Translations under genes and position numbers: made by a program
Assembly: GCA_019454045.1 (NCBI GenBank)
Contig: SKCR01029065.1
Span: 58,576-122,575 of the forward strand
Direction of reading: 5' to 3'
Length of the DNA: 64,000 bases
Source: Zanthoxylum bungeanum
Lineage: Eukaryota > Streptophyta > Magnoliopsida > Sapindales > Rutaceae
Shown here: positions 22,390-35,314 of the stretch, in pieces
Layout: each line of letters begins with the position of its first letter
Position numbering within the stretch: the stretch's first letter is position 1
Notes under the pieces: generated by a model
What the model saw: the letters and a program-made list of their open reading frames with translations, nothing else
Databases searched by the model: none
Told to the model about the DNA's origin: nothing

Positions 22390-24798
22390 TGTTGGGGTTG
22401 GTGCTCATAGCGCCAATTCCCGGTTGTATTTCCTTGTAAATACTTCTGTAAAACAATATTATTATGAATAATATATGCAGTTTCTTTAATATAAAAAATC
22501 TTATAATATGGTAAAGACGTAAAGACCTTAGAATGATTAGTCATGATACAGTTGCAAAAGCGTCGCAACGGACATTGACACGTATCATGACGTTGTCATT
22601 CTCAGACAGTTCCTGGTCAAGGTTTACACTGCTTGGTCAGCAAAGTAAACCCGTTGAGACCGGTACAAGTCGTATACTGGAATATATGATTCCAATGGTT
22701 TCTCAATGAACCATAAGTCTTGGAGACTGGTATAGACCTGTAGGTGTTTATAGCGGATAAACACTGAACGACTCACCGAAGATTCTTAATGGATGGTACA
22801 CCAGCGTCAATAAGAATCTTCTTGGGTTGAGTAGCACTTGTGATTCTTAGACTTGAGATGCCATAGTGGGCACATGAGACATCCTCTACACTTAGATGGC
22901 AGTCACGTCACCGATCTATTTAGATCAGACCTCCGCCTGTTCGTTGGGTGTAGATAGATCCTCAGTGTGTCCTATGTGTGTCAAGATAGGATCCGTCAGT
23001 TCTGTGTACCAGAGCATAGGTAGTCCATACAATTAGCAATAAGATAAATCCATGGGCCCGTGGTAAAGTTTAGAAGCTAGTTCTAAACATTCTTATGAGA
23101 ATTGCTAATAGAATAGTCGACTGGATAATCCCCATAGAGATTTGACGTTTACATCTATATCTCTGGGATAATCCGGATACCTGTGACGGAGGAATTATAC
23201 ATTTGCCATGACCTCGACCTGTGTGGTTCAGCGAGATTATCCGTGATCGTCATAATCTACGGGTGGATAGATTATGGACACGAAATTTGATTTCGTGACG
23301 GAAATACCTGAACCTAGAGAGTCTCCATAATGAAACATACTCGTAGAGCACTAGAGCAACATTAAATAAATAATATTGATTATTTATAAAGTCGTTTAAA
23401 GGTTAAACGCAAGATACGTGCAAAAGGGACCCGATAGTCATTTACGTAATTATTGTGTATTTACATTTAATACTTGATTAATTTAAATACACATTAATTA
23501 ATAGTCAAAATGAGTTATTTGACTTATTTCCTAAATGAATATATATTTTTAATATTTAATGTAAATATTATACATATATTTAATATATTTGTATTTGATT
23601 AATTAATTAATTATTTAATTGTTAAATGATTAAATTAATTAAAATATAAATATCTTACATTAGGATATTTAATTAAATGACTTTAGTTGCCATAGTTGAC
23701 TTAATAAATATCTAATAAAGGTATAAAATATTTATGCAAGTTGTATTAAAGTAAATGCAAATGAAATTGAAATTACAATTTTGTGATTTGGTGTGCAATT
23801 TCGGCCAAGGCTCATTTGTTGCACATATAAATTGTTTTTTTCATTTTTCATTTCATTAACCTAATACACTTTACCAAAAACAAAAGTTCCATTGAAGAAA
23901 GGCAAAGAAAGAAAGTGAAGGAGAAAAGATAAACCTTAAGAAAAAGCTTGGATTTTGTAAGTTTTTCAACTTGCTTATTAGAAAGGAATTTGTTCCTTAG
24001 GATCTAAGCTATATCTTGTGAGTTTCTTAAGTTATTCTTTCTTTATTTCTTGTGTTTTTGTTGATGGAAATTTGTTTAAAAGTGTTGAGCATGTATGATG
24101 AACAAGAGTGTAACTAGTGTAGTTATATGTATTCTTTTAAGGTTTATGAAACCATGTTGCTATTCTAGAGTTGTTGACCCACTCTTAAATGACCTAGATT
24201 TGATCTTGAGTTGTTTCATTGTGTTGAGACTTGAATTAGATGAAAGATTGATGATTGAAGTAATTGATTTGGTGTATTAAGTCTAATTTGTCCAATTTGT
24301 TGAAATTGAGAAATTAGGGTTTATAACCAATTCCAAATTTGGGGCTTTTGAGATATGTTGAGCATTTGGGTGTGTATATGATGCATGCAAAGTTTCATGT
24401 TGATTGGATTTCATTTGGATGAGTTTTGAAGCATGAAATGACCAAATGGTCAACTTTGCCCTAAATGAGGCTCTCGGCCTTGTGATGCAAATTGGGGATT
24501 TTGTGTCTTTTGGTGTTTTGATGTTTTGAGCATGATTAATTCATCCTAGAAATGATTTAGAATCATTCAAAATTGATTGGATCAATTTCGGACCAAAACG
24601 GAGAAAATACCATATAAGGGTAATTTGGTAATTTCACTTGAATTTGATTCATTTGAAATTTTATTTCATTATTTGATTATTGGGTTATTAAATAAATATG
24701 TTTATTTAATTAATCCGAAAAAGTTTTGAAATCGGAAAATAACGATTTTCCGCTTCCTCCGCTGCGTTACCGGATTCACCCGTAATAAAACCCCTTCA
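22390..24798 (+). mobile_element. 5' LTR of Angela-type copia
   Basis: Begins TGTTGGGGTTGGTGCTC and ends CCCCTTCA; 2409 bp. It differs from the 3' LTR (2419 bp) by scattered substitutions and mostly 1-15 bp indels in AT-rich runs (for example around 23705 versus 30830). The apparent frames at 22221-22568 and 24095-24280 are not genes. Confidence 0.95.
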
Positions 24799-24801
24799 AA
24801 A

Positions 24802-24813
24802 TGGTATCAGAGC
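24802..24813 (+). other. Primer binding site (tRNA-Met type)
   Basis: TGGTATCAGAGC, 3 nt after the LTR end, is the classic complement of the plant initiator tRNA-Met 3' end. It is used by most plant copia elements to prime minus-strand synthesis. Confidence 0.95.
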
Positions 24814-25548
24814 GAGTCTGATTCTAGGCCATGTAAAATGATTGGCTATATTTTAATCATCTTTCCTTGATTGTATGCATGCTTATTAGGATCTAAACCG
24901 GTTAGATTTAGGGTGTATGACACTTAGCGGAAAATCCCTGATAATAAGGTTTTATTGTAATTATGTATTTGATGCATGTTATATGGTCCGTCTCGTCAAT
25001 ACGGTTTATGAATATCTCTTTGTGACTACATCCGAGACCGTGCCTCTGCTGTGAGGGTGTAGCCGATAAAGATTTATTTATACCGAACGTATATCAGATA
25101 CAAGGTAAATTCAAGTAAAAGCGGAATTCTGAACGTGCCCTAGCTGTCAGGATTACGTGAGTAACTTGAGTTTATCATTGACGAGTTTAACCTTGGTACG
25201 TCTCCTTGTGGGCCTGCCTCCGCAGCGACAACGAGAAACGGCCAGGACCGGGTGTTTAGGAGTCACTGTTGAGTGATTGACAAGTGAGTTGTCTACCTGA
25301 TGAATATACGTAAGCGAGACCGTGCCTCTGCTGTGAGCTGAAATATATTCACGGGGTCCACTTTTCACTATTTATATTTAATTTAATTATTGAATATTTG
25401 TATTCTGTGTTGGGATTACAGTAATGCATGATTTAGTGGGAGGGGCATATTAGATTAAAAATCCATGATCTAGTTTATGCTTTTGATATTATATGAAACT
25501 GTTTTTAATCTGCTAACCGTTTTTCGTGATCTATATGATAGATTTGCG

Positions 25549-26469
25549 ATGGCGGGTCAATCCACAAACCAGTTTGCGCGTATGCTTGATGCGAACAAAC
25601 TGAAAGGCGCTGAGAACTTTACTGACTGGGAAATGGATTTGAGGATTGTCCTCGATTCCGAGAAGTTGGGTTATGTGCTTGAGGGCCCTTTGCCCCTTGC
25701 AGTGGGTGAAGAGGCTTCGGAAGAGGAACGCCGAGTTTTTGAAACTTGGAAGGATGATGACTTGAGAGTCAAATCATACATCCTAAGTTCGCTCTCTCCG
25801 AAACTCAAACAGCAATACTATGGTATGATTGATTCCTATAGTATGATGACGCGATTAAGACAATCGTTCGAGAACCAAGAACAGGTGATTGTTCACAAGG
25901 TCGCCATGGAACTGTTCCATGCGCGCCTGGATGAGGGGCAAAGTGTTAGCCCACATGTTCTTCATATGATCGATTTGATCGATCAATTGAGGCAACATAA
26001 TCTCATCCTCAATGACATCCTCGGGAGGAGTGTCATTCTTGGTTCTATGCCAGCTTCATTCCGACAGTTTGTGATGTACTTCAACATGCACGGGACTGTC
26101 TGCACCTACCATGAGCTACATAGGATGTTGCTCACGGCAGAGGAGGACCTTAAGAAGGGACTACCAACACGCCCTCCGAGATCTACTTCACTTTCAGCTT
26201 CTTCCCAAGGAATGTCCAAGGGAAAGAACAAGAAGGGGAAGAAGAAGAAGAAGGCAGTTGGTCCTCAACAGCAGCCGAAGATAGCAAGCCCAAGAGGGCT
26301 TCTGAGGACAAATGCCACCACTGCGGCAAGGTCGGGCACTGGAAGAGGAACTGTCCAGATTACATTGCCCAGATCAGGAGAGATAGAGCATCGACATCAG
26401 GTACTTTTATTTTTCCAGTTATTGATATATCTTTGGCTTGTGAAGCCGTTACATCCAACTGGATTTTAG
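25549..26469 (+). pseudogene. Copia gag (frameshifted before the zinc knuckle)
   Basis: The start is taken at 25549 (MAGQSTNQFARMLD), after the leader; the same frame also opens further upstream at 25477, but without gag similarity. The body has NFTDWEMDLRIVLDSEKLGY, the VKSYILSSLSPKLKQQY region and VHKVAMELFHARLDEGQSV, all typical of copia gag (UBN2 family). A lysine-rich stretch leads to about 26275, where the frame shifts. The CCHC knuckle (C-x2-C-x4-H-x4-C at 26313-26354) is intact in the frame of pol. The last 60 codons of the listed frame are therefore out of register. Confidence 0.85.
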
Positions 26470-29400
26470 ATTCTGCTTGTCCCATTCACATTTGCAATTC
26501 GTTGCAGGTGCTGAAGGAAAGTAGGAGGCTGAAGCCCGGAGAGATGCAGTTGCGATTCGGGAGTGGAGACTCACTGGATGCAGTTGCAGTGGGAGTATGC
26601 GAGATCTCATTGCCGAATGGGACACTTTTGTTAAATGATTGCCATTTTGTACCAGGATGTGTGGCTAATATTATATCCCTTTATGTATTAGATACAGAAG
26701 GCTTTTGTATTAATATTAAGAATAGTTTTTTGTATTTATATGATAAAAATAATATTAAGATCCTTTGTTGTCCAAATATGCATGGTCATTATACACTGCA
26801 AACATCAAAAGATATATTAAGTTCTGGAATTAATAAACGTAGTTTACCTGAAATTAATAATACTGAACTCTGGCATATGCGGCTAGGTCATATTGGGGCT
26901 AAACGCCTTAACCAAATGGTTAGGAATGGTTTGATACCAGATCTCACCATTGAATCCTTTCCAACCTGTGAATCCTGTATTCAAGGTAAAATGACTAAAG
27001 CCCCATTTTCTGGTGTTGGACACCGAGCCACAAACTTACTGGAACTCGTACATTCTGATGTATGTGGTCCACTAAGTCAAACTGCTCACAGTGGTTATTC
27101 ATACTTCGTTACCTTTACCGATGATTTATCACGGTACGGTTATGTCTATTTGATGCGACATAAATCGGAAACTTTTGAAAAGTTCAAAGAATTCCGAAAT
27201 GAAGTAGAAAAACAAACTGGGAAATATATTAAATGCCTTCGATCTGATCGAGGTGGCGAATATATGAGTGGTGAGTTCATTGATTATATGAAGGAGAATG
27301 GGATTCTCGCTCAATACACTCCTCCAGGTACCCCACAACACAATGGTGTATCTGAGAGGAGAAATCGGACTTTATTGGATATGGTCCGATCAATGTTGAG
27401 TTTCACAGATTTGCCCTATTATTTATGGGGCTACTCTCTCTTAACCGCCGCACATCTTTTGAATAAGATTCCTTCAAAAGCTGTTCCTACGACACCGTAT
27501 GAGATATGGTTCGGTAGGAAACCGAATCTTAATTATATTAAGGTTTGGGGTTGTCCTGCCTATGTCAGGGTGACTGAGCAAAGTAAGCTTTCGCCTCGAG
27601 GGCAAAAGTTTAGGTTTATTGGATATCCTCCGAATACGAGGGGATATCTGTTCTATGATACCGAGCATCGAAATGTATTCGTAGCTCGCTTCGCAAAATT
27701 TCTAGAAGTAGAATTTTTGTCAGAAGGTGGTGATCATAGACAGGTTATGCTTGACGAAGTACAACCTGAAAACAATGAACCAACGGAGGAACCTGAAGTT
27801 CAAGTAGATGAAGGACCTTCAACACACACACTCCGTAGGTCACAAAGGGTATCTAGACCTCCTGAACGCTTGTATTTGATACAAGAAAAGAGTCTGGATG
27901 TTCTCTTAATAGAAGAGACAGATCCTTTCACCTACAGAGAATCGATGTTGGACATCGACTCCGTGAAATGGCAAAGTGCCATGAAATCCGAGTTAGACTC
28001 AATGCATGAGAATCAAGTTTGGGACTTGGTTCCGCTTCCAGAGGGAATTGTTCCTATCGGCTGTAAATGGGTTTACAAGAGGAAGCGAGGGCCTGACGGT
28101 AAGGTTGAAACTTACAAGGCCCGACTGGTTGCAAAAGGTTACACGCAGCGACCTGGCGTCGACTACGATGAGACTTTTTCACCGGTTGCAATGCTTAAGT
28201 CTATTCGGATTTTGCTTTCTATAGCTGCGTATCATGACTACGAGATTTGGCAAATGGATGTCAAAACGGCTTTTCTAAATGGATTTCTTGATGAAGAAAT
28301 CTATATGGAACAGCCGGAAGGTTTTGCGTCCAGCGAAAACTCGGGCATGGTATGTAAGCTTAAGAAGTCCATTTATGGACTCAAACAAGCTTCACGAAGT
28401 TGGAATCTTCGATTCGACGAGATTATTAGATCGTCTGGTTTTCTCAAGAATTCAGAAGAATCCTGTGTGTATCAGAAGGCCAGTGGGAGCATGGTCGTAT
28501 TTTTAGTCCTGTATGTTGATGACATCCTAATCATTGGGAATGATTTAGGTATGTTACAAGGCGTTAAAGCGTACCTCTGTAAGAATTTCTCCATGAAGGA
28601 CCTGGGAGAAGCTTCCTATGTTTTAGGGATAAAACTCTATAGAGATAGACAAAGGAAGCTGATTGGGTTATCCCAATCAACGTACATAGATAAGATCTTG
28701 GAACGGTATAATTTTGGTAACTGTAAGACAGCAAACATACCGTTCCGACATGGGATTCATCTTTCAAAGAAGATGAGTCCGCAAACAGAAGATGAGAAGG
28801 TTAGAATGTCTAACCAACCTTATGCTTCGTGTTTGGGCAGCATAATGTATGCCATGTTATGTACAAGGCCTGATATCAGTTTCGCTGTTAGCGTTACTAG
28901 CAGATATCAGTCCAACCCGGGTAATGACCATTGGATGGCCATTAAACATATCCTCAAGTATCTTAAAGGTACTAAGGATAAGTTAATAATTTATGGAGGA
29001 AACGAACTGCAAGTTAATGGGTATACAGACTCCGATTTCCAATCGGATCCCGATGATAGAAAGTCTACATCTGGATTTGTCTTTACCCTTAACGGAGGCG
29101 CAGTTTGTTGGAAGAGTTCCAAACAGGGATCTACAGCTGATTCCACCACTGAGGCGGAATACATTGCAGCTTCTGAAGCCGCAAAAGAGGCTGTGTGGAT
29201 AAAGAATTTTGTCACAGAATTGGGAGTTGTCCCAAGTATCGTGAATGCGATTCCGTTATACTGTGATAATACTGGAGCCATTGCGCAAGCAAAGGAACCA
29301 AGGGCGCATCAGAAGTCGAAGCATGTGGAACGCAAGTACCACATCATTCGAGAGATTGTGTCACGAGGGGATATTGTGTCGTGTGCAAGGTACCGAGTGA

Positions 29401-29500
29401 AGACAATGTAGCAGACCCGTTGACGAAGGCCATACCTCCGAAGTTGTTTGATAAACACGTGGAGTCGATGGGTATTAGATACAATCGTTATTGGCACTAG
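26280..29500 (+). pseudogene. Copia pol: zinc knuckle, protease, integrase, RT, RNase H
   Basis: One long frame (992 codons from the first Met at 26433, open upstream to about 26280) ends at 29411. Order: CCHC knuckle 26313-26354; protease WILDSAC at about 26460 (A-C where most copies have G); gag-pre-integrase LWHMRLGH...CESC at about 26870-26990; integrase core with VHSDVCGPL at about 27050, SDRGGEY at about 27245 and GVSERRNRTLLDM at about 27350; RT from CKWVYKRKRG at about 28062 to YVDD at 28512-28523; RNase H with YTDSDF at about 29023 and DSTTEAEYIAASEAAKEAVW. A GT duplication at about 29370-29377 shifts the frame, so the C-terminal NVADPLTKAI is read in another frame up to TAG 29498-29500. 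Confidence 0.9.
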
Positions 29501-29503
29501 AGC

Positions 29504-29516
29504 AAGTGGGAGTTTT
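29504..29516 (+). other. Polypurine tract of Angela-type copia
   Basis: AAGTGGGAGTTTT directly precedes the 3' LTR at 29517. It is the expected plus-strand primer site and matches the AAGTGGGAGA tract of Copia-1 copy b at 14108. Confidence 0.85.
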
Positions 29517-31935
29517 TGTTGGGGTTGGTGCTCACAGCGCCAATTCCCGGTTGTATTTCCTTGTAAATACTTCTGTAAAACAATATTATTATGAATAATA
29601 TATGCAGTTTCTTTAATATAATAAATCTTATAATATGGTAAAGACGTAATGACCTTAGAATGATTAGTCATGATACAGTTGCAAAAGCGTCGCAACGGAC
29701 ATTGACACGTATCATGACGTTGTCATTCTCAGACAGTTCCTGGTCAAGGTTTACACTGCTTGGTCAGCAAGTGTAACCCGTTGAGACCGGTACAAGTCGT
29801 ATACTGGAATATATGATTCCAATGGTTTCTCAATGAACCATAAGTCTTGGAGACTGGTATAGACCTGTAGGTGTTTATAGCGGATAAACACTGAACGACT
29901 CACCGAAGATTCTTAATGGATGGTACACCAGCGTCAATAAGAATCTTCTTGGGTTGAGTAGCACTTGTGATTCTTAGACTTGAGATGCCATAGTGGGCAC
30001 ATGAGACATCCTCTACACTTAGATGGCAGTCACGTCACCGATCTATTTAGATCAGACCTCCGCCTGTTCGTTGGGTGTAGATAGATCCTCAGTGTGTCCT
30101 ATGTGTGTCAAGATAGGATCCGTCAGTTCTGTGTACCAGAGCATAGGTAGTCCATACAATTAGCAATAAGATAAATCCATGGGCCCGTGGTAAAGTTTAG
30201 AAGCTAGTTCTAAACATTCTTATGAGAATTGCTAATAGAATAGTCGACTGGATAATCCCCATAGAGATTTGACGTTTACATCTATATCTCTGGGATAAAT
30301 CCGGATACCTGTGACGGAGGAATTATACATTTGCCATGACCTCGACCTGTGTGGTTCAGCGAGATTATCCGTGATCGTCATAATCTACGGGTGGATAGAT
30401 TATGGACACGAAATTTGATTTCGTGACGGAAATACCTGAACCTAGAGAGTCTCCATAATGAAACATACTCGTAGAGCACTAGAGCAACATTAATAAATAA
30501 TATTGATTATTTATAAAGTCGTTTAAAGGTTAAACGCAAATACGTGCAAAAGGGACCCGATAGTCATTTACGTAATTATTGTGTATTTACATTTAATACT
30601 TGATTAATTTAAATACACATTAATTAATAGTCAAAATGAGTTATTTGACTTATTTCCTAAATGAATATATATTTTTAATATTTAATGTAAATATTATACA
30701 TATATTTAATATATTTGTATTTGATTAATTAATTAATTATTTAATTGTTAAATGATTAAATTAATTAAAATATAAATATCTTACATTAGGATATTTTAAT
30801 TAAATGACTTTAGTTGCCATATTTGACTTAAATAAATATCTAATAAAGGTTATGAAGATATTTATATTTATGCAAGTTGTATTAAAGAATGCAAATGAAA
30901 TTGAAATTACAATTTTGTGAATTTGGTGTGCAAATTTCGGCCAAGGCTCATTTGTTGCACATATAAATTGTTTTTTTCATTTTTCATTTCATTAACCTAA
31001 TACACTTTACCAAAAACAAAGTTCCATTGAAGAAAGGCAAAGAAAGAAAGTGAAGGAGAAAAGATAAACCTTAAGAAAAAGCTTGGATTTTGTAAGTTTT
31101 TCAACTTGCTTATTAGAAAGGAATTTGTTCCTTAGGATCTAAGCTATATCTTGTGAGTTTCTTAAGTTATTCTTTCTTTATTTCTTGTGTTTTTGTTGAT
31201 GGAAATTTGTTTAAAAGTGTTGAGCATGTATGATGAACAAAGAGTGTAACTAGTGTAGTATATGTATTCTTTTAAGGTTTATGAAACCATGTTGCTATTC
31301 TAGAGTTGTTGACCCACTCTTAAATGACCTAGATTTGATCTTGAGTTGTTTCATTGTGTTGAGACTTGAATTAGATGAAAGATTGATGATTGAAGTAATT
31401 GATTTGGTGTAATAAGTCTAATTTGTCCAATTTGTTGAAATTGAGAAATTAGGGTTTATAACCTTTTCTAAATTTGGGGCTTTTGAGATATGTTGAGCAT
31501 TTGGGTGTGTATATGATGCATGCAAAGTTTCATGTTGATTGGATTTCATTTGGATGACTCTTGAAGCATGAAATGACCAAATGGTCAACTTTGGCCCTAA
31601 ATGAGGCTCTCGGCCTTGTGATGTAAATTTGGGGATTTTGTATCTTTTGGTGTTTTGATGTTTTGAGCATGATTAATTCATCCTAGAAATGATTTAGAAT
31701 CATTCAAAATTGATTGGATCAATTTCGGACCAAAACGGAGAAAATACCATATAAGGGTAATTTGGTAATTTCACTTGAATTTGATTCATTTGAAATTTTA
31801 TTTCATTATTTGATTATTGTGTTATTAAATAAATATGTTTATTTAATAAATGCGAGAAAAAGTTTTGAAATCGGAAAATAACGATTTTCCCGCTTCCGCT
31901 GCGTTACCGGATTCACCCGCAATAAAACCCCTTCA
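29517..31935 (+). mobile_element. 3' LTR of Angela-type copia
   Basis: TGTTGGGGTTGG to CCCCTTCA, 2419 bp, followed by the GGCCC target duplication. Nearly identical to the 5' LTR. Confidence 0.95.
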
Positions 31936-32985
31936 GGCCCCTGCATCATTAGTTTTGGGATGCGTCCAAGGGTCTTGACCCACATTGTCGGCGGTATTGG
32001 GATGCATCCCAAGGTCAAAGCCCCCGTTGTTGGTTGCGGTTATTGGGATGCATCCCAGGATCGAAGTCCACTGCATCATCAACTCAGTTCGAGGCAGCAA
32101 CAAGTCAGGTGGCAGCTGGCGAGCCAGGTAAGTAAAAATGTATTACATAAACTTTGATAGGATTGTCATTGTCACAACCTGCACAGGAAAATTCAGGAAT
32201 CAGTATTTTGTTGAACTTTATTCGCTTGTTTAGTCTCGGGTTCGCTAGTTGGATTTATGATTTAAAGCACCTCTAGCCCAAAACCCCCGTAAACCACTTA
32301 ACCTTGGCCCAAAACCCTTGAAACACACCTAGCCCACACACACCAAGCCCACCACCAAAAGCCAACCACAGGCCTAAAGCTAAGCCCACACGTCCAAGCC
32401 CATTGAAAACGCATCCAAATAATAAAAAAATATTTAACACATGGGAAATTAAAATAAAAACAAATAAAATCTAAATAATCACCTACCAAAATAAAACAAA
32501 TCATATGCCTAATTAAAATAAATCAAATAAACCTATTCCTAATTTAAAAAAATCTTATCCCCAAATAAATATATGTTTTCCTTATGAAATACTAATTAAA
32601 TGGCATCTCTTTAATACACAAATCTTATTTCTTTTCAAACAAGATAAACCCTAGCAATTGTCTATATAAGAAACATAAGGGCTACCTTTGCCACGACGTT
32701 TTGCCGTGCCTTTTATTATTCTGTTATTTGCTTGTTGTATGCCATCTCCTTGCTTAATCATGCATCATAATATAACGCGCATGGGCTTATTACGTTGGTC
32801 TAAAGGTTCTATATTTGAGGGAAGAAAAGCCTAAAAGGCTATCTTTACCACGATACTTCGTCGCGCCATTTATTATTTCGTTATTTGCATTTTTGTATCG
32901 CATCATTGCACGTTTATTTCAATGTATAATTGCCTCTTTAATCATTTCTTTGTATTTTGCATCTAATTGCTTCTCTTCATGGGCT
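31936..32985 (+). mobile_element. 3' noncoding end and deleted LTR of the left Tat element
   Basis: Continues the minisatellite broken at 22389, then GGCGAGCCAGGTAAGTAAAA and, after a deletion that removed the polypurine tract and LTR start (compare 34550-34680), the LTR text GGAAAATTCAGGAATCAG. A second internal deletion at about 32675 drops the 1.5 kb equivalent to 35165-36675. At about 32986 it switches abruptly to integrase sequence of a second copy. No genes. The small frames are spurious. Confidence 0.75.
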
Positions 32986-32990
32986 GTTAG

Positions 32991-33858
32991 AGCCGTGGCC
33001 TTTCTCAGCATGGGGAATTGATATGATCGAGAGATTCGACCGAATGCTTCGAATAGGCATCGCTTTATAGTAGTGGCAGCAGACTACTTCTCAAAGTGGG
33101 TGGAAGTCGAATCATTCCGCAATGTTACAGCAAAGCAGATGGTGAAGTTTATAGCTCAAAATCTCATTTGTCAGTATGGTATGCTGCATCATGTGGTTAC
33201 AGATAACGGAGATCAGTTTCAGGGAGAGACAAAGGCAATGCTACAGAAGTACGGGATTAGACATCACAAGTCATCACCTTACAGGCTGCGGGAAAATGGG
33301 GCAGTCGAGGCATCCAACAATACAATAAAGACAATATTGGCTAAGATGATATAGAACTGTAGGGATTGGGCTGACAAACTACCGTATACTTTGTGGGGGT
33401 ACAGAACATCAGTGAGAACAGCAACATGAGCCACATCTTACTCTTTGGTCTATGGAATGGAAGCCGTACTGCCAGTGGAAGATGAGATACATTCCATGAG
33501 GGTGTTAGCAGAGACAGAATTACCGGAACAATAATGGGCCTCGCAAAGATTTGAGCAGTTGGCATTACTCGATGAGAAGAGAATAAAGTCCTTGCATCAC
33601 ATGTAGATTTATCAGAAAAGGTTGGCCCGAGCATTCAATAAGAAGGTGCGCCCTACTAAGATCAGAAATGGTGATTTGGTACTTAAGCAGACCAGGCCGT
33701 CGACAACAGATCCGAGAGGAAATTTCAGACCTAACTGGGAAGGACCTTACATAGTGCAGAAAGTAATGGGAAATGGAGCAGTAAGACTGTCAGACTTGGA
33801 AGGAAATGAGTTCACCGAGCCGATCAATGTGGATAGATTGAAACAGTACTTTACCTGA
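32991..33858 (+). pseudogene. Tat-type integrase fragment (right copy)
   Basis: Reads ADYFSKWVEVESFRNVTAKQ with CAG where the left copy has TAG, then TDNGDQF, ENGAVEASNNT, and after in-frame stops (33352-33354, about 33429, 33532-33534, 33604-33606) a C-terminal GDLVLKQTRPST and WEGPYIVQK ending at TGA 33856-33858. About 93-95% identical to 21032-21898 by eye. Two stops are shared with the left copy. Broken and N-terminally truncated. Confidence 0.85.
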
Positions 33859-34059
33859 GGGAGAGGGGACCAAGCAGTCACCAAGAGAATTGGCAGAAGA
33901 CCTAACCCAACAGGATAGGAAACTCATTCATGCATGCATACACATAACATATTTTGCACTCTTTTATGTTTGTTTTGTATTCACCAGTTTCGAAGAAGAA
34001 AAAGGAAAGCAACAAAGACGAGCTAATCAGAAGCAGCGATAGCACAGTATCAGTTTTGC

Positions 34060-34440
34060 TGATGAGTCCCAGAGGGCGAGGCCCATATCAGCATTGATAT
34101 CAGATTTAGGGGCAAGGCCCGCATCAGCATCCACATCGGATTCAGGATTAAGACCCACATCCACATCAGCATCAGTATCAGCAGTTTTGGGGATGTGTCC
34201 CGGGGTCGTGACCCACATCATCAGCAGTTTTGGGGATGCGTCCCAGGGTCGTGACCCTCATTGTCAACGTTATCGGGATGCATCCCAAGGTCAAGGCCCC
34301 CATTGTCGGTTGAAGTTATCGGGATGCGTCCAAGGGTCGTGACCCATATTGTCAGCGGTAATGGGATGCGTCCCAGGGTCAAGGCCCCCGTTGTTGGTTG
34401 CGGTTATTAGGATGCGTCCCAGGATCGAGGTCCACTGCAT
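34060..34440 (+). repeat. Minisatellite in the Tat 3' noncoding region (right copy)
   Basis: Seven or so degenerate units carrying GGGATGCGTCCCAGGGTC plus GTGACCC or AAGGCCCCC and variable TTATC/CATCAG spacers, preceded by three TCAGCATC-rich short repeats. It is more complete than the interrupted left copy at 22085-22389/31936-32060. Confidence 0.8.
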
Positions 34441-35314
34441 CATCAACTCAGTTCGAGGCAGCAGCAAGTCAGATGGCAGCTGGCGAGCCAGGTAAGTAAA
34501 AATGTATTGCATAAACTTTGATAGGATTGCCATTGTCACACACTGCACAAGTCCCATCAAAGTGGGGGCGATTGTAGGCATACATCTTTACATGTAAGTC
34601 CCGATGATGAGTATCGTTTGGAGGCACTACTTTTTAAGTCGCGGAAGTCGCAGGAAACGGATGTCGGAAGGGGAAAATTCAGGAATCAGTATTTTGTTGG
34701 ATTTTATTCGCTTGTTTACTCTCGGGTTCGCTAGTTAGATTTCTATTTTAAAGCACCTCTAGCCCAAAACCCCCCCGCAAACCACTTAACCTTGGCCCAA
34801 AACCCTTGAAACACACCTAGCCCACACACACCAAGCCCACCACCAAAAGCCAACCACACGCCTAAAGCTAAGCCCACACGTCCAAGCCCATTGAAAACGC
34901 ATCCAAATAATAAAACACATATTTAACAAATGGGAAATTAAAATAAAACAAATAAAATCTAAATAATCACCTACCAAAATAAAACAAATCATATGTCTAA
35001 TTAAAATAAATCAAATAAACCTATTCCTAATTTAAGCAAATCTTATCCCCAAACAAATATATGTTTTCCTTATGAAATACTAATTAAATGGCATCTTTTT
35101 AATACACAAATCTTATTCCTTTTCAAACAAGATAAACCCTAGCAATTGTCTATATAAGAAACATAAATCCAACCCTTCACCCCTAGCATTCACGCATAAC
35201 ACAAGAACAAGCACAAAAAAATTTATCTTCTCCTCCTCTCTCTACTGCAGCCGAAATCACACCTCTAAACACCCTCACTTTGCCGCATAATCAACATTAA
35301 AACACCCTCACATA

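Larger units (their letters stand above)
22390..31935 (+). mobile_element. Nearly complete Angela-type (Tork clade) Ty1-copia retrotransposon
   Basis: The 9.5-kb element has two LTRs (22390-24798 and 29517-31935) that are almost identical, a tRNA-Met primer site, gag, pol, a polypurine tract, and a perfect 5-bp target duplication GGCCC (22385-22389 and 31936-31940). It is inserted in the minisatellite of the Tat element. Its pol is similar in layout and motifs to the BARE/Angela group. LTR similarity implies a recent insertion, yet the polyprotein has two frameshifts, so this copy could not move by itself unless these are sequence errors. Confidence 0.95.

Noticed and set aside
22085..34440. 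CRISPR-like repeat/spacer appearance in the GGGATGCGTCCC arrays
   Set aside because: Repeats are degenerate, spacers are not unique, and the array lies in a plant gypsy 3' noncoding region in two copies. It is a minisatellite.
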